Positions 23,666-33,854 of a stretch of 62,264 nt of DNA are shown piece by piece. The first letter of the stretch is position 1; each line of letters opens with the position of its first letter. The translations under genes and the position numbers were made by a program. The stretch covers positions 1-62,264 of the forward strand of contig CAMCRV010000011.1 of the NCBI GenBank assembly GCA_945877365.1, written 5' to 3'. This DNA comes from an uncultured Clostridia bacterium. Its GTDB lineage: Bacteria > Bacillota > Clostridia > Oscillospirales > Oscillospiraceae. The notes beneath the pieces were generated by a model. That model worked only from the letters and a program-made list of their open reading frames with translations. It searched no databases and was not told the DNA's origin.

Positions 23666-24300
23666 ACCTTAGCCCCAATCGCCTTGAGGATATCCTCGTT
23701 GGCACCCTCAATGGACTGGTCGCCGTTGACTACGCAGAGTCTGCCCAGCTTGCCATAGAAGTCCTTCAGAACCTCGGTGGTAGCGTGGTAGACCTCCAGA
23801 CGCTTGCGGACGGTTTCGGGCTTGTCATCCTTGCGGATCACCAGCTCGCTTCCGCAGCTGTCGCAGACGCCATCCACTTTGGGAGGATTGGCAACAACAT
23901 GATAGCTGGCGCCGCATTTGCCGCAGACACGCCGGCCGGTCATCCGACCCTCGATCACACTGTCGTCAACCTCGATGGAAACAACATGGTCGATACGAAT
24001 GCCCTTTGCCTCCAGAGCCTCGGCCTGGGCCAGGGTGCGGGGCACCCCGTCCAGAATAAAGCCCTTGGCACAGTCACTCTGGGCAACCCGGTCGCCGATG
24101 ATGCCGAGAATCAGCTCATCGGGAACCAGAGCGCCTTCGTCCATGAATTGCTTTGCTTTTTTGCCCAGCTCCGTGCCGTTGGCGATTGCCTCACGGAGCA
24201 TATTCCCGGTTGAAATGGCGGGGATGGAGAGTTTCTTCACCAGAAGCTCTGCTTGTGTCCCCTTTCCGGCGCCGGGTGCGCCCAGTAGAATGAGATTCAT
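23662..24300 (-). CDS. adk: Adenylate kinase
   Basis: 212 residues. Converts AMP and ATP to two ADP. P-loop GAPGAGKGTQ at residues 7-16, NMP-binding region AISTGNMLREA, and a LID with four cysteines (CGKCGASYH...CDSCG) forming the zinc site typical of Gram-positive enzymes. 22 bp downstream of secY with a strong AGGAGG. Overlaps map by 4 bp. Confidence 0.97.
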   Translation of the reverse strand: MNLILLGAPGAGKGTQAELLVKKLSIPAISTGNMLREAIANGTELGKKAKQFMDEGALVPDELILGIIGDRVAQSDCAKGFILDGVPRTLAQAEALEAKGIRIDHVVSIEVDDSVIEGRMTGRRVCGKCGASYHVVANPPKVDGVCDSCGSELVIRKDDKPETVRKRLEVYHATTEVLKDFYGKLGRLCVVNGDQSIEGANEDILKAIGAKV

Positions 24301-24322
24301 CCTGCCATACCTCCTGATTGAT

Positions 24323-25597
24323 TTAGTCCAGGAAGCCTTTGTAATGCCGCATCAGCATCTGAGCCTCCAGAGCCTTCACCGTCTCCAGGGCGACGCCCAC
24401 AACGATGATGACGGAGGTGCCGCCGATGGCCAGATTCCGGACTTCTGTCATGCAGTTGCCGGCAATGATGGGCAGCAGGGCGACGATGCCAAGGTAAACA
24501 GCACCAAAGACAATGATCTTATTGATAACCTTCTGGATGAACTCAGCGGTAGGCTTGCCGGGGCGGAAGCCGGGGATGAAGCCGCCGTTGGACTTCAGGT
24601 TGTTGGAAATCTCCACGGTATCATACTGAATGGTGGAGTAGAACCAGCTGAAGAAGAAGATCATCAGGAAGTACATAACTGCATAGAACCAGCTGTGGGA
24701 GCTCCACACATTGTCGTACCACCAGCCGGAGGTCTTTCCGGTGAAGGCACAGACGGTAGCGGGGAGGCTGCAGATGGACTGTGCAAAGATGACAGGCATA
24801 ACACCGGACATGGCCACCTTGATGGGCAGGTTGGTGTTCTGGCCGCCGTAGATCTTACGGCCAACCACGCGCTTGGCGTACTGGATGGGAATCCGGCGCT
24901 CGGCGTCGTTGATGAAGATAATGAACAGAATCAGAGCGGTCATACCGACCAGAACGATCAGTGCCATCCACCACTGCATGGAGAACATGGTGCCCACCAT
25001 GGAGGGAATTCCGGAAATGATATTGGCAAACAGGATCATGGAGATGCCGTTGCCGATACCGAACTCTGTAATCTGCTCGCCCAGCCACATAACCATGGCG
25101 GAACCGGCAGTAAATGCCAGAATGATAACGATTGCAGGCAGAATACCATTGTCGGTGATGATGGAGAAGCCCTGCATGGAGTAGTTCTTCAGCATCATGT
25201 AGTAAGCCCAGCCCATCAGCAGACCCAGGCCTACCGTGGTGTAGCGGGTGATCTTGGCGATGGTCTTCTTGCCTTCCTCACCGCCGTCCTTGGCCAGCCG
25301 CTCCAGAGCGGGGATGGCCACGGTCAGCAGCTGGATAATGATGGATGCGTTGATATAAGGCTGGATGCCCAGTGCAAAGACCGTTGCCTGAGAGAAGGCG
25401 GAACCGGACATTGCATTGTACAGGCCCAGGATGGTGGTGGAAAGAACGCTGTCAAAGTAGCTTGCAAGCGTCAGCGTATCGATGTAGGGAACGGGAATCA
25501 CATTACCCACACGATAAATCAGCAGAATGAACAGGGTGAAGATGATCTTCTTCCGCAGCTCGGGAATCTTCCAAGCATTCTGCAGTGTCTGAATCAC
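24323..25597 (-). CDS. secY: Protein translocase subunit SecY
   Basis: 424 residues with ten membrane helices; central pore of the SecYEG translocon. N-terminus MIQTLQNAWKIPELRKKIIFT and the conserved cytosolic loop with GGFIPGFRPGKPTAEF are typical. Begins with GTG at 25597, directly after the rplO stop codon, so translation is probably coupled; the ribosome site lies within the end of rplO (GCCGAGGTGG). Confidence 0.97.
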   Translation of the reverse strand: MIQTLQNAWKIPELRKKIIFTLFILLIYRVGNVIPVPYIDTLTLASYFDSVLSTTILGLYNAMSGSAFSQATVFALGIQPYINASIIIQLLTVAIPALERLAKDGGEEGKKTIAKITRYTTVGLGLLMGWAYYMMLKNYSMQGFSIITDNGILPAIVIILAFTAGSAMVMWLGEQITEFGIGNGISMILFANIISGIPSMVGTMFSMQWWMALIVLVGMTALILFIIFINDAERRIPIQYAKRVVGRKIYGGQNTNLPIKVAMSGVMPVIFAQSICSLPATVCAFTGKTSGWWYDNVWSSHSWFYAVMYFLMIFFFSWFYSTIQYDTVEISNNLKSNGGFIPGFRPGKPTAEFIQKVINKIIVFGAVYLGIVALLPIIAGNCMTEVRNLAIGGTSVIIVVGVALETVKALEAQMLMRHYKGFLD

Positions 25598-26038
25598 TTA
25601 AACCACCTCGGCCTTTCCGCCTGCCTGCTCAATTTTTTCCTTAGCAGACTCAGAGAAAGCCGCAGCCTTAACGGTGATTTTCTTGGTCAGAGTGCCGTTG
25701 GACAGCACCTTCAGACCATTGGGGCAGCTGGCAATGACGCCGGCCTCCACCAGTGCGGCAGCATCCACCACAGCGCCGTCCTCGAAACGATTCAGGCTGC
25801 CCACATTGACGAAGGTCAGGGGCTTGGCGAAGATGTTGTTGAAGCCGCGCTTGGGGATACGGCGAACCAGAGGCATCTGGCCGCCTTCGAAGCCGGTACG
25901 GACCTTGCCGCCGGAGCGAGCCTTCTGGCCCTTGTGGCCACGGCCGCCGGTCTTGCCGTTGCCGGTGGCAACGCCGCGACCCTTACGCTTGCCGACATGG
26001 GTGGAGCCGGCAACGGGAGAAAGTTCATGAAGTTTCAT
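25598..26038 (-). CDS. rplO: 50S ribosomal protein L15
   Basis: 146 residues. Late-assembly 23S rRNA binder. Typical N-terminus [20 protein letters not shown] followed by a Gly-rich, basic extended segment ([17 protein letters not shown]) that threads into rRNA, then a compact C-terminal domain. Directly abuts secY. Confidence 0.97.
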   Translation of the reverse strand: MKLHELSPVAGSTHVGKRKGRGVATGNGKTGGRGHKGQKARSGGKVRTGFEGGQMPLVRRIPKRGFNNIFAKPLTFVNVGSLNRFEDGAVVDAAALVEAGVIASCPNGLKVLSNGTLTKKITVKAAAFSESAKEKIEQAGGKAEVV

Positions 26039-26052
26039 TTCTTCTCTCCTCC

Positions 26053-26235
26053 TTATTCAACTTCGGTAACCTGCAGCATGAAGCCGATCTTGGCGATCTT
26101 GCCGCGGGTCTGGGTGTTGTCGGGCTGAATGGTGACCTGGCCGATCTTACGAAGACCCAGGCTCTCGGCAGTAGCGATCTGCTTTTCCAGACGGCCGTTC
26201 AGGCTCTTAACAAGCTTAATTTTCAGGTTTGCCAT
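26053..26235 (-). CDS. rpmD: 50S ribosomal protein L30
   Basis: 60 residues, standard size. [20 protein letters not shown], then [14 protein letters not shown] match bacterial L30, a small alpha/beta protein on 23S rRNA. 17 bp after rpsE; ribosome site AAGGAGGGC. Confidence 0.96.
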   Translation of the reverse strand: MANLKIKLVKSLNGRLEKQIATAESLGLRKIGQVTIQPDNTQTRGKIAKIGFMLQVTEVE

Positions 26236-26252
26236 GTTAATTGCCCTCCTTA

Positions 26253-26762
26253 TTAACCAACGATTTCTTCCACGCTCTTGCCACGCATAGCAGCCACCTG
26301 CTCGGGGGAACGCAGACTCATCAGGCCAGCCATGGTGGCCTTAACAACATTCTGGGGGTTGTTGGAACGCAGGCACTTGGAGTACACATCCTTGATGCCC
26401 ACAGCGTCCATAACGGCACGGACTGCGCCGCCGCAGATCACGCCGGTACCGACGGGAGCGGGCTTCAGCAGCACGGTGCCGGCGCCGAAGATGCCGGTGA
26501 CCTCGTGGGGAATGGTGTTGCCATCCAGAGAGATCTTCACCATGTTCTTCTTGGCATCGGCGATACCCTTGATGATTGCCTCGGAAACCTCGGCAGCCTT
26601 GCCCAGGCCGTAACCTACGGTGCCCTTGCCATCGCCAACCACAACCAGAGCGGAGAACTTCATGACACGGCCGCCCTTAACGGTCTTGCTGACACGGTTC
26701 AGGTAAACGACCTTCTCAATGAACTCAGAGGGCTCATTGTTAGGAGTCTTATTGTAAGCCAT
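26253..26762 (-). CDS. rpsE: 30S ribosomal protein S5
   Basis: 169 residues. Double-stranded RNA-binding-like N-terminal domain ([21 protein letters not shown]) followed by a ribosomal fold with [18 protein letters not shown] and an SxxN-type C-terminus. Contributes to decoding accuracy and to mRNA entry with S3 and S4; mutations in the loop near VKGGR give spectinomycin resistance in other bacteria. Confidence 0.97.
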   Translation of the reverse strand: MAYNKTPNNEPSEFIEKVVYLNRVSKTVKGGRVMKFSALVVVGDGKGTVGYGLGKAAEVSEAIIKGIADAKKNMVKISLDGNTIPHEVTGIFGAGTVLLKPAPVGTGVICGGAVRAVMDAVGIKDVYSKCLRSNNPQNVVKATMAGLMSLRSPEQVAAMRGKSVEEIVG

Positions 26763-26780
26763 TTCTTTTCCTCCTTACTC

Positions 26781-27140
26781 TTAGAATTCGAGGCCAGCCT
26801 CGCGGGCACCCTCAGCCAGGGCAGCCACACGGCCGTGATAAACATAGCCGCCGCGGTCGAAGACGACCTCGCTGATGCCCTTTGCCTTGGCACGCTCTGC
26901 CAGGACTGCGCCAACCTTCTTGGCAGCTTCGCAGTTGCCGGTAGCGCCCTCAAATTCCTTCTCCAGCGTATTGGCGGAAACCAGAGTTACGCCGTTCACA
27001 TCGTCGATAATCTGAGCATAGATGTTTGCATTGCTGCGGAACACATTCAGACGGGGACGCTCAGGGGTGCCGGAGACCTTGCCACGAACGCGGACATGCC
27101 GCTTCAGGCGCATTGCTTTCTTATTGATCTTGCTAACCAT
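26781..27140 (-). CDS. rplR: 50S ribosomal protein L18
   Basis: 119 residues. Binds 5S rRNA. Recognisable from [34 protein letters not shown] and the C-terminal [28 protein letters not shown]. The basic N-terminus mediates 5S/23S contacts. 15 bp after rplF. Confidence 0.97.
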   Translation of the reverse strand: MVSKINKKAMRLKRHVRVRGKVSGTPERPRLNVFRSNANIYAQIIDDVNGVTLVSANTLEKEFEGATGNCEAAKKVGAVLAERAKAKGISEVVFDRGGYVYHGRVAALAEGAREAGLEF

Positions 27141-27155
27141 TTCGGCACACCTCCA

Positions 27156-27701
27156 TTACTTCTTGCCACCGGTCTTACCAACCTTGCGGCGGATGACTTC
27201 GGTGGTGTACTTGATACCCTTGCCCTTGTAGGGTTCGGGGGGACGCTTGCTGCGGACTTCGGCAGCGAACTGGCCGACGGCCTGCTTGTCAATGCCCTTG
27301 ATGACAATCTTGTTGGGGGTGGGAACCTCAATGGTGATGCCGGGGATTTCGTCCACGAAAACCTCGTGGGAGAAGCCCAGACGCATAACCAGCTGGTTGC
27401 CCTTCTTCTCGCAGCGGTAGCCAACACCGTTGACTTCCAGCTCCTTGGAGAAGCCCTTCTCAACACCCTCGACCATGTTGGACAGCAGGGTACGGGTCAG
27501 ACCGTGCAGAGACTTGTGCAGGTGCTCTTCGTCGGGACGGTTTACGGTCAGCTCATTGCCCTCAACCTTCAGGATCATGTCGGGATGGAAGGTGTAGCTC
27601 AGAGTGCCCTTGGGGCCCTTCACGGTAACAACGTTGCCCTCAGCAATGTCAACCGTGACATTTGCCGGAATGATAACCGGCTTTCTACCAATTCTAGACA
27701 T
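27156..27701 (-). CDS. rplF: 50S ribosomal protein L6
   Basis: 181 residues with two repeated L6 folds (about 1-80 and 85-170) near the factor-binding centre. Landmarks: [26 protein letters not shown] and the C-terminal [30 protein letters not shown]. No anomalies. Confidence 0.97.
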   Translation of the reverse strand: MSRIGRKPVIIPANVTVDIAEGNVVTVKGPKGTLSYTFHPDMILKVEGNELTVNRPDEEHLHKSLHGLTRTLLSNMVEGVEKGFSKELEVNGVGYRCEKKGNQLVMRLGFSHEVFVDEIPGITIEVPTPNKIVIKGIDKQAVGQFAAEVRSKRPPEPYKGKGIKYTTEVIRRKVGKTGGKK

Positions 27702-27716
27702 TTCTGAATATCCTCC

Positions 27717-28115
27717 TTACCAGACGAAAGCCAGGACTTCGCCGCCGATGTGGTTCTCGCGAGCCTTCTTGTCGGTCATAACGCCCTTGGAAGTGGAAAC
27801 AATTGCGATACCCAGGCCCTTCAGAACTCTGGGCAGCTCGTCAGCGCCGGCATACACACGCAGGCCGGGCTTGGAAACCCGGCGCAGACCGGTGAGGACG
27901 GGCTGCTTCTTGGCCAGGTACTTGAGGGTGATGTGGATCACGCCCTGGTTGCCGTTGTCGGCAACGGTGTAGGACTTGATGTAGCCCTCTTCCAGCAGAA
28001 TCTGGGCAATGGCCTTCTTCAGATTGGAAGCGGGGACATCCACGGTTTCGTGCTTTGCAGAGTTCGCGTTCCGGATACGGGTCAGCATATCTGCTACGGG
28101 ATCGGTGATTTGCAT
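27717..28115 (-). CDS. rpsH: 30S ribosomal protein S8
   Basis: 132 residues. Early 16S rRNA binder; in E. coli it represses the spc operon by binding its own mRNA. Typical pieces [20 protein letters not shown] and the C-terminal [19 protein letters not shown]. It is preceded by an unusually long 135-bp spacer with hairpins, whereas neighbouring gaps are 15-18 bp, so an autoregulatory site may lie there. Confidence 0.97.
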   Translation of the reverse strand: MQITDPVADMLTRIRNANSAKHETVDVPASNLKKAIAQILLEEGYIKSYTVADNGNQGVIHITLKYLAKKQPVLTGLRRVSKPGLRVYAGADELPRVLKGLGIAIVSTSKGVMTDKKARENHIGGEVLAFVW

Positions 28116-28250
28116 GTTAATATCCTCCTTAATGAAGTTACGGGCTTAACCCGTTAAGATCCGGGGGTATCCGGGGAATGCGCCGCGCCGAAGCGCAGCC
28201 ATCTTCCCGGGACTTCCCGAATCTGTTTTACATTGTAATTCGACCTTTAT
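28116..28250 (-). other. Long structured spacer between rpsN and rpsH
   Basis: 135 bp without an ORF inside an operon whose gaps are otherwise short. In the minus-strand sense it contains ACGGGTTAAGCCCGT (near-palindromic) and GC-rich arms around CTGCGCTTCGGCGCGG and GGGAAG...CCCGG. Candidate site for binding of S8 to its mRNA or for RNA processing. I could not match it to the E. coli S8 site by eye. Confidence 0.45.
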
Positions 28251-28436
28251 TTACCAGCTGGCCTTGCGAACACCGGGGATCTGGCCCTTGTAGGCCAGCT
28301 CACGGAAGCAGATACGGCACACGCCGTAGTCGCGCAGGTAGGCATGGGGTCTGCCGCAGATCTTGCAGCGGTTGTAGCGGCGGCTGGAGAACTTGGGCTC
28401 AGCCTGCTGCTTCAGGATCATAGACTTCTTAGCCAT
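28251..28436 (-). CDS. rpsN: 30S ribosomal protein S14, zinc-binding type (type Z)
   Basis: 61 residues, the short Zn form. CxxC-x12-CxxC cluster in [21 protein letters not shown]. This form is used in Gram-positive bacteria when zinc is plentiful. The N-terminus [20 protein letters not shown] is normal. 18 bp after rplE. Confidence 0.97.
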   Translation of the reverse strand: MAKKSMILKQQAEPKFSSRRYNRCKICGRPHAYLRDYGVCRICFRELAYKGQIPGVRKASW

Positions 28437-28454
28437 TTACGTAATCCTCCTAAA

Positions 28455-28997
28455 TCAAGCGGTGAAGGGAGCGCCCAGCTGGGTCAGCAGCTCCTTGGCT
28501 TCCTCGTCGGTGGTGGCGGTGGTGCAGATGCAGATGTCCATACCACGGATCTTGTCCACCTTGTCGTACTCGATCTCAGGGAAGATCAGCTGCTCCTTCA
28601 GACCGAAGGCGTAGTTGCCGCGGCCGTCAAAGGAGTTGGGGTTGATGCCGCGGAAGTCGCGGACACGAGGCAGGGCCACATTGAACAGGCGGTCCAGGAA
28701 CTCGTACATCTTGTCGCCGCGGAGGGTAACCTTCACGCCGACGGTTTCGCCCTCACGGACCTTGAAGTTTGCAACGCTCTTGCGGGCCTTGCAGGTGATG
28801 GGCTTCTGGCCGGTGATGGCAGCGATATCCTTGCAGATGGCCTCAATCTCCTTGGCATTGTTCTTGCTCTCGCCGCAGCCGACGTTCACAATCACCTTGT
28901 CCAGCTTGGGGATCTGCATAACGCTCTTGTAGCCGAACTTCTTGTTCAGAGCAGGAGCGATCTCCGCAACATAACGGTCTTTCATTCTGTTAGCCAT
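28455..28997 (-). CDS. rplE: 50S ribosomal protein L5
   Basis: 180 residues. Links 5S rRNA to the central protuberance and contacts P-site tRNA. Typical: [21 protein letters not shown], and [21 protein letters not shown] at 28997 overlapping no neighbour; ribosome site AAAGGAGC. Confidence 0.97.
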   Translation of the reverse strand: MANRMKDRYVAEIAPALNKKFGYKSVMQIPKLDKVIVNVGCGESKNNAKEIEAICKDIAAITGQKPITCKARKSVANFKVREGETVGVKVTLRGDKMYEFLDRLFNVALPRVRDFRGINPNSFDGRGNYAFGLKEQLIFPEIEYDKVDKIRGMDICICTTATTDEEAKELLTQLGAPFTA

Positions 28998-29015
28998 GGA
29001 TTATGTGCTCCTTTC

Positions 29016-29321
29016 TCAGATTTCGGCGCCGCACTTGCGGCATACGCGGATCTTCTTGCCGTCCTTGATTTCGTGGCCGACGCGAACACCCTTGTTGCAC
29101 TTCTCGCAGAACAGGGCAACCTTGCAGGAGCGGATGGGGGTCTCGCGCTTGACAATGCCACCGGTCTCGCCCTGACGGCGGGGCTTGGTGTGGCAGGTAG
29201 CGACGTTGACCTTCTCCACAATCACCTTGTTCTCGCTGGGCATGGCGACCAGCACCTTGCCCTTCACACCCTTGTCCTTGCCGGACAGGACGATAACGGT
29301 ATCGTTCTTCTTAATGTTCAT
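29016..29321 (-). CDS. rplX: 50S ribosomal protein L24
   Basis: 101 residues. Assembly-initiating 23S binder with an N-terminal KOW motif (KKNDTVIVLSGKDKGVKGKV). The C-terminal region contains CEKCNKGVRVGHE...CRKCG, a complete two-CxxC pair, so this L24 probably binds zinc; that is seen in a subset of bacterial L24 proteins. Confidence 0.97.
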   Translation of the reverse strand: MNIKKNDTVIVLSGKDKGVKGKVLVAMPSENKVIVEKVNVATCHTKPRRQGETGGIVKRETPIRSCKVALFCEKCNKGVRVGHEIKDGKKIRVCRKCGAEI

Positions 29322-29336
29322 TCCTTCGGTTCCCCC

Positions 29337-29705
29337 TTAGATGACTTCGGGTGCCAGGGAGAGGATCTTCATGAAGTCTCTCTCACGCAGCTCACGGGCC
29401 ACCGGTCCAAAGATACGGGTACCGCGGGGATTCTTGTCTTCCTTGATGATCACAGCAGCGTTCTCATCAAAGCGGACATAGCTGCCGTCCTCACGGCGGA
29501 CGCCCCGCTTGGTACGGACGATGACAGCCTTGACCACATCGCCCTTCTTGACAGTGCCGCCGGGAGTGGCCTTGCGGACGGAGGCAACGATGACATCGCC
29601 GATGTTGCCGTACTTCCGCTTGGAGCCGCCCAGAACACGGATGCAGTGGATTTCCTTAGCGCCGGTGTTGTCGGCAACCTTCAGATAGCTTTCTTCTTGA
29701 ATCAT
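29337..29705 (-). CDS. rplN: 50S ribosomal protein L14
   Basis: 122 residues, standard. [20 protein letters not shown], then [20 protein letters not shown] and C-terminal [19 protein letters not shown]. Forms part of the subunit interface next to L19 and is the docking site of the silencing factor RsfS. Confidence 0.97.
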   Translation of the reverse strand: MIQEESYLKVADNTGAKEIHCIRVLGGSKRKYGNIGDVIVASVRKATPGGTVKKGDVVKAVIVRTKRGVRREDGSYVRFDENAAVIIKEDKNPRGTRIFGPVARELRERDFMKILSLAPEVI

Positions 29706-29720
29706 AGCTCGCCGACCTCC

Positions 29721-29981
29721 TTACTTAGCCTTTTCGATGATTCTGACCAGTCTCCAGCGCTTATCCTTGGACAGGGGCCGGGTCTCCATGACCTCGACGG
29801 TGTCGCCGATGCCGCACTCGTTGTTCTCGTCGTGGGCCTTCAGCTTGTAGGTGCGCTTCATGGTCTTCTTGTACAGAGGATGGCGGACGCTATCCTCGAT
29901 TGCAACCACAATGGTCTTGTCCATCTTATCGGAGACGACCTGACCAATTCTGGTTTTACGGAATGCTCTTGTTTCAGTCAT
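29721..29981 (-). CDS. rpsQ: 30S ribosomal protein S17
   Basis: 86 residues from the ATG at 29981 ([20 protein letters not shown]); the ribosome site TGGAGG lies 6-9 bp before it, so the five-residue extension in the same frame is not used. OB-fold 16S binder with [20 protein letters not shown]. 14 bp downstream of rpmC. Confidence 0.96.
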   Translation of the reverse strand: MTETRAFRKTRIGQVVSDKMDKTIVVAIEDSVRHPLYKKTMKRTYKLKAHDENNECGIGDTVEVMETRPLSKDKRWRLVRIIEKAK

Positions 29982-29995
29982 TTTCGTATCCTCCA

Positions 29996-30193
29996 TCAGA
30001 TGTTGGTCTCTTTCTCGCGAATAATGGTCTTGATGCGGGCAATATCCTTCTTGGTTGCAGCCAGCTGCATGGGATTGTCCAGCTGGTTGGTTGCGTGCTG
30101 CATCCGCAGCATGAACAGATCCTTCTTCAGCTCGTCCAGCTTCTTAGCCAGCTCCTCAACGGACAGGTTCTTCAGTTCCTTTGCCTTCATCAT
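29996..30193 (-). CDS. rpmC: 50S ribosomal protein L29
   Basis: 65 residues, two-helix protein at the exit tunnel near L23. [20 protein letters not shown], and [15 protein letters not shown] is the usual L29 turn. Two start codons are possible (30193 and 30190); the first overlaps the rplP stop by one base, giving tight coupling. Confidence 0.96.
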   Translation of the reverse strand: MMKAKELKNLSVEELAKKLDELKKDLFMLRMQHATNQLDNPMQLAATKKDIARIKTIIREKETNI

Positions 30194-30624
30194 TATTCAC
30201 CACCAATCTCAGTTTCGACTTCCTTGGTGATGATCTTGGTCTTGATGGGCAGCTTGTGCTGTGCCAGACGCAGAGCCTCGCGGGCGATTTCCTCGGAAAC
30301 GCCACCGATCTCAAACATCACCTTCTGATTCTTAACGACTGCGACCCAGCCTTCGGGAGCGCCCTTACCGGAACCCATACGGGTGCCCAGGCCCTTCTTG
30401 GAATAAGGCTTGTCGGGGAAAATCTTGATCCAGACCTTACCACCACGCTTGGTGTAACGGGTCATGGCAATACGGGCTGCCTCAATCTGATTGCCGGTGA
30501 TCCAGCCGGGCTCGCAGGCCTGGATGCCAAATTCACCGTAGGCAACCTTGTTACCGCGGGAGGCGGTGCCGGTCATACGACCACGCTGAACCTTGCGGTA
30601 CTTAGCTCTTTTGGGCATCAGCAT
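30193..30624 (-). CDS. rplP: 50S ribosomal protein L16
   Basis: 143 residues. Essential for the A-site region of the large subunit. [20 protein letters not shown] is the standard N-terminus; [23 protein letters not shown] contains the arginine normally hydroxylated by YcfD-type enzymes in Proteobacteria. Start overlaps the rpsC stop by one base. Confidence 0.97.
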   Translation of the reverse strand: MLMPKRAKYRKVQRGRMTGTASRGNKVAYGEFGIQACEPGWITGNQIEAARIAMTRYTKRGGKVWIKIFPDKPYSKKGLGTRMGSGKGAPEGWVAVVKNQKVMFEIGGVSEEIAREALRLAQHKLPIKTKIITKEVETEIGGE

Positions 30625-31400
30625 TAGCGATTACCTCCTTCACGGTTGTTGTTTCTGCGCTCACCGCCCTGACGGCGGTCACCGCGGCGCTCGCCGCCCT
30701 GACGGCGGTCGCCACCACGGCGCTCACGGCGCTCACGGGGCTCCTGCTTGGGAGCTTCCACGCGGAGCGTTCTGTCCAGAACCTCGCCCTTGTAGATCCA
30801 CACCTTGATGCCGATACGGCCGTAGGTGGTAGCAGCCTCAGCGAAGCCATAGTCGATGTCGGCGCGGATGGTCTGCAGGGGGATGGTGCCCTCGTGGTAG
30901 GACTCGGAACGGGCGATTTCAGCACCGCCCAGACGGCCTGCACAGGTGACCTTGATGCCCTTGGCACCCAGGCGGGTGGCCTGCTGCATGGCCTTCTTCA
31001 TAGCCCGGCGGAAGGAGATACGCTTCTCCAGCTGAGCGCCGATGTTCTCGGCAACCAGCTGTGCGTTCAGGTCGGGGGAGCGAACCTCAACGATGTTCAG
31101 GTTGACGCTCTTGCCCAGACGCTCTTCCATATCCTTACGCAGGTTCTCGATCTCGGCGCCGGCCTTGCCGATGACAACACCGGGACGGGAGCAGTTGATG
31201 TTGATCTTGACCTTGCCGTTGGAACGCTCGATCTCGATCTTAGCCACGCCGGCGGCGTACAGCTTGTTCTTCAGATACTTACGGATGTTGTAGTCTTCGA
31301 CCACCAGGTCGCCGACCTTGTCCTCGCGGGCGTACCAGCGGGAATCCCAGTCCTTGATAACGCCTACCCGCAGTCCATGGGGATTTACTTTCTGACCCAT
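30624..31400 (-). CDS. rpsC: 30S ribosomal protein S3 with repetitive basic C-terminal tail
   Basis: 258 residues. Core of about 215 residues: N-terminal KH domain (about 40-110, [10 protein letters not shown]) and C-terminal S3 domain, at the mRNA entry tunnel. After [12 protein letters not shown] the protein adds about 40 residues of Arg/Gly-rich repeats ([15 protein letters not shown]...), ending REGGNR. Such tails vary in length between clostridial species and may contact RNA. Overlaps rplP by one base. Confidence 0.96.
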   Translation of the reverse strand: MGQKVNPHGLRVGVIKDWDSRWYAREDKVGDLVVEDYNIRKYLKNKLYAAGVAKIEIERSNGKVKININCSRPGVVIGKAGAEIENLRKDMEERLGKSVNLNIVEVRSPDLNAQLVAENIGAQLEKRISFRRAMKKAMQQATRLGAKGIKVTCAGRLGGAEIARSESYHEGTIPLQTIRADIDYGFAEAATTYGRIGIKVWIYKGEVLDRTLRVEAPKQEPRERRERRGGDRRQGGERRGDRRQGGERRNNNREGGNR

Positions 31401-31413
31401 AGCTACCTCCTGA

Positions 31414-31749
31414 TTAAGCCTTCTCGCTCACACCGATGGTGATGTGAGTGGTTCTCTTATTGATCCGAACGAAACCACGACGGGACGCGATGCGGCCGCG
31501 CTTCAGGATGGGGCCGGGGTTGGCGATCACAGTGGAAACGTACAGGTTCTCAGCGTTCATTTCGTGATTATGCTCGGCGTTCGCCACAGCACTCTTCAGC
31601 AGCTTGGCCATGGGCTCGCAGGCGGCCTTAGAGGTCTGGCTCAGGTACGCGGCAGCGGTCTTTACGTCCTTGCCCCGGATCATGTCGCAAACCAGCTTGA
31701 CCTTGCGGGGAGACATACGGACGTACTTAACATGTGCAAATGCTTCCAT
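31414..31749 (-). CDS. rplV: 50S ribosomal protein L22
   Basis: 111 residues. Its beta-hairpin lines the exit tunnel. [20 protein letters not shown] and [20 protein letters not shown] with [13 protein letters not shown] at the C-terminus are typical. Macrolide resistance in other species maps to the hairpin. Confidence 0.97.
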   Translation of the reverse strand: MEAFAHVKYVRMSPRKVKLVCDMIRGKDVKTAAAYLSQTSKAACEPMAKLLKSAVANAEHNHEMNAENLYVSTVIANPGPILKRGRIASRRGFVRINKRTTHITIGVSEKA

Positions 31750-31761
31750 TTTCGTACCTCC

Positions 31762-32040
31762 TTACTTGGAATTGGCGGTCTTGCTGCCAGAGTGACCCCG
31801 GAAGGTTCTGGTAGGAACGAACTCGCCCAGCTTGTGGCCGACCATATCCTCGGTGATATAGACAGGCACATGCTTCCGGCCGTCGTGAACGGCGATGGTG
31901 TGACCAACGAAGGAGGGGAAAATGGTGGAGGCTCTGGACCAGGTCTTCAGAACCTTCTTTTCACCGGCCTTGTTCAGCTCTTCAACGCGCTTGTACAGCT
32001 CAGGAGCTACGAAAGGGCCCTTTTTGATACTTCTGCTCAT
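31762..32040 (-). CDS. rpsS: 30S ribosomal protein S19
   Basis: 92 residues. [20 protein letters not shown], then [36 protein letters not shown] are standard. Binds 16S rRNA in the head with S13. 12 bp from rplB. Confidence 0.97.
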   Translation of the reverse strand: MSRSIKKGPFVAPELYKRVEELNKAGEKKVLKTWSRASTIFPSFVGHTIAVHDGRKHVPVYITEDMVGHKLGEFVPTRTFRGHSGSKTANSK

Positions 32041-32052
32041 TTCATTTCCTCC

Positions 32053-32889
32053 TTACTTGCTGTTTCTGCGCTTGACGATGAACTTATTGGTGGGGTTCTT
32101 CGTCTTACGAGTCTTGTAGCCCAGTGCAGGCTTGCCCCAGGGAGTGACAGGACCGCTGCGGCCGATGGGTGCACGGCCCTCACCACCACCGTGGGGATGA
32201 TCGCAGGGGTTCATGACGGAGCCGCGGACGGTGGGACGGATGCCCATGTGACGCTTCCGGCCGGCCTTACCGATGTGGACATTCTCATGGTCCAGGTTGC
32301 CCACCTGACCGATGCAGGCGGTGCAGTTGGTCCGGACATAGCGAACCTCACCGGAGGGCAGTCTCACCTGAGCCAGCTCGCCTTCCTTAGCCATCAGCTG
32401 AGCGGCGGCACCGGCGGAGCGAACCAGCTGTGCGCCGTGGCCGGGCTGCAGCTCCACATTGTGGATCACAGTACCCACGGGGATGTTGGCGATGGGCAGG
32501 CAGTTGCCGGGCTTGATGTCGGCAGCGGCGGAGGAAATCACCTGGTCGCCGGCCTTCAGGCCGTAGGGAGCCAGGATGTAGGACAGGGTACCGTCCTCAT
32601 ACTTGATCAGAGCGATATAAGCGGAGCGGTTGGGATCGTACTCGATGCGCTCAACGGTAGCGGGGCAATCCTGCTTCTGGCGCTTGAAGTCGATGATACG
32701 ATACTTGCGCTTGTTGCCGCCGCCGCGATGGCGGACGGTGATGTGACCATAGCTGTTGCGACCGGAGTTCTTCTTCAGGGTCTCAACCAGGCTACGCTCA
32801 GGTTTTGCCTTCTTATCCACACCATCGAAAGCGGAAACAGTCATGTTTCTGCGAGCGGGGGTGTAAGGCTTAAAAGTCTTAATTGCCAT
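32053..32889 (-). CDS. rplB: 50S ribosomal protein L2
   Basis: 278 residues. One of the most conserved large-subunit proteins, needed for peptidyl transferase and subunit association. [42 protein letters not shown] and C-terminal [21 protein letters not shown] (with the functional His) are all present. Confidence 0.98.
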   Translation of the reverse strand: MAIKTFKPYTPARRNMTVSAFDGVDKKAKPERSLVETLKKNSGRNSYGHITVRHRGGGNKRKYRIIDFKRQKQDCPATVERIEYDPNRSAYIALIKYEDGTLSYILAPYGLKAGDQVISSAAADIKPGNCLPIANIPVGTVIHNVELQPGHGAQLVRSAGAAAQLMAKEGELAQVRLPSGEVRYVRTNCTACIGQVGNLDHENVHIGKAGRKRHMGIRPTVRGSVMNPCDHPHGGGEGRAPIGRSGPVTPWGKPALGYKTRKTKNPTNKFIVKRRNSK

Positions 32890-32918
32890 TTGCGTTTCTC
32901 TCCTTTATTGAGATTGGT

Positions 32919-33212
32919 TTAGACCATACCCTCGAACAGCTCGATGGTCTTGGAATCGGCAGTCAGAGTGACCATTGCCTTCTTGTACTCGGGGCGTCTG
33001 CCGGCGGGGTAAGCGCCGGTGCGCTTGACCTTGCCCTGCATCCGGATGGTGTTGACCTTAGCCACCTTGACGCCGAAGGCCTGCTCGATGGCAGCCTTGA
33101 TCTCGGTCTTGTTGGCGTTGACATCCACCATGAAAACATACTTCTTGTCAGCAACAGCCTCCATGGACTGCTCGGTGATGACAGGTCTTCTGATAATATC
33201 GTAAGCGTTCAT
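32919..33212 (-). CDS. rplW: 50S ribosomal protein L23
   Basis: 97 residues. Exit-tunnel protein that docks trigger factor and SRP. Typical [50 protein letters not shown]. Overlaps the rplD stop codon by one base. Confidence 0.97.
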   Translation of the reverse strand: MNAYDIIRRPVITEQSMEAVADKKYVFMVDVNANKTEIKAAIEQAFGVKVAKVNTIRMQGKVKRTGAYPAGRRPEYKKAMVTLTADSKTIELFEGMV

Positions 33213-33835
33213 TATGCGAATACCTCCTGGATCTTGGCCAGAGCAGCCTTGTCGACAACCAGCTTGTTGGCGTTCACGATGGAGTACACATTCATGACAC
33301 CTGCGAAGGCGACCTCGCAGCCGGGGATGTTGCGGCCGGACTTCACCACATTCATGTCAGCCTCAGCGGTAACCACCAGGGTCTTGGTGTTGCAGCCGAC
33401 GGCAGCCAGGAACTTTGCGAACTCAGCGGTCTTGGGAGCGTCCATCTTGATGGAGTCGATGACCACCAGGCCGTTGTCCTGAACCTTGGCGCTCAGGGCG
33501 CTCTTCATAGCCAGACGCTTGGCCTTCTTATTCAGGGTGTAGCTGTAATCCCGGGGCTTGGGGGCGAACACGATGCCGCCGTGAGTCCACTGGGGAGCAC
33601 GGGTGGAACCCTGACGGGCACGGCCGGTGCCCTTCTGACGCCAGGGCTTGCGGCCGCCGCCGGAAACCTCGGCACGGGTCAGAGCGCTCTGGGTGCCCTG
33701 ACGCTTGTTGGCCAGGTGGTTCTTCACCACATCATGGACAACAGACTCGTTGGGGGTGATGCCAAACACAGCTTCGGCCAGTTCGATCTCGCCAACCAGC
33801 TCGCCGGACATATTGTAAACATTCGTCTTAAGCAT
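33212..33835 (-). CDS. rplD: 50S ribosomal protein L4
   Basis: 207 residues. Globular domain on the surface and a long loop reaching the tunnel ([21 protein letters not shown]). In E. coli L4 also represses the S10 operon; here the long leaders before rpsJ and rplC are candidate targets. 19 bp after rplC. Confidence 0.97.
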   Translation of the reverse strand: MLKTNVYNMSGELVGEIELAEAVFGITPNESVVHDVVKNHLANKRQGTQSALTRAEVSGGGRKPWRQKGTGRARQGSTRAPQWTHGGIVFAPKPRDYSYTLNKKAKRLAMKSALSAKVQDNGLVVIDSIKMDAPKTAEFAKFLAAVGCNTKTLVVTAEADMNVVKSGRNIPGCEVAFAGVMNVYSIVNANKLVVDKAALAKIQEVFA

Positions 33836-33854
33836 GATTTACGATCTCCTTTCC

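Noticed and set aside
23918..26128. 736-codon open frame on the plus strand across adk, secY and rplO
   Set aside because: Antisense of three certain genes; long open frames are expected opposite GC-rich coding sequence.
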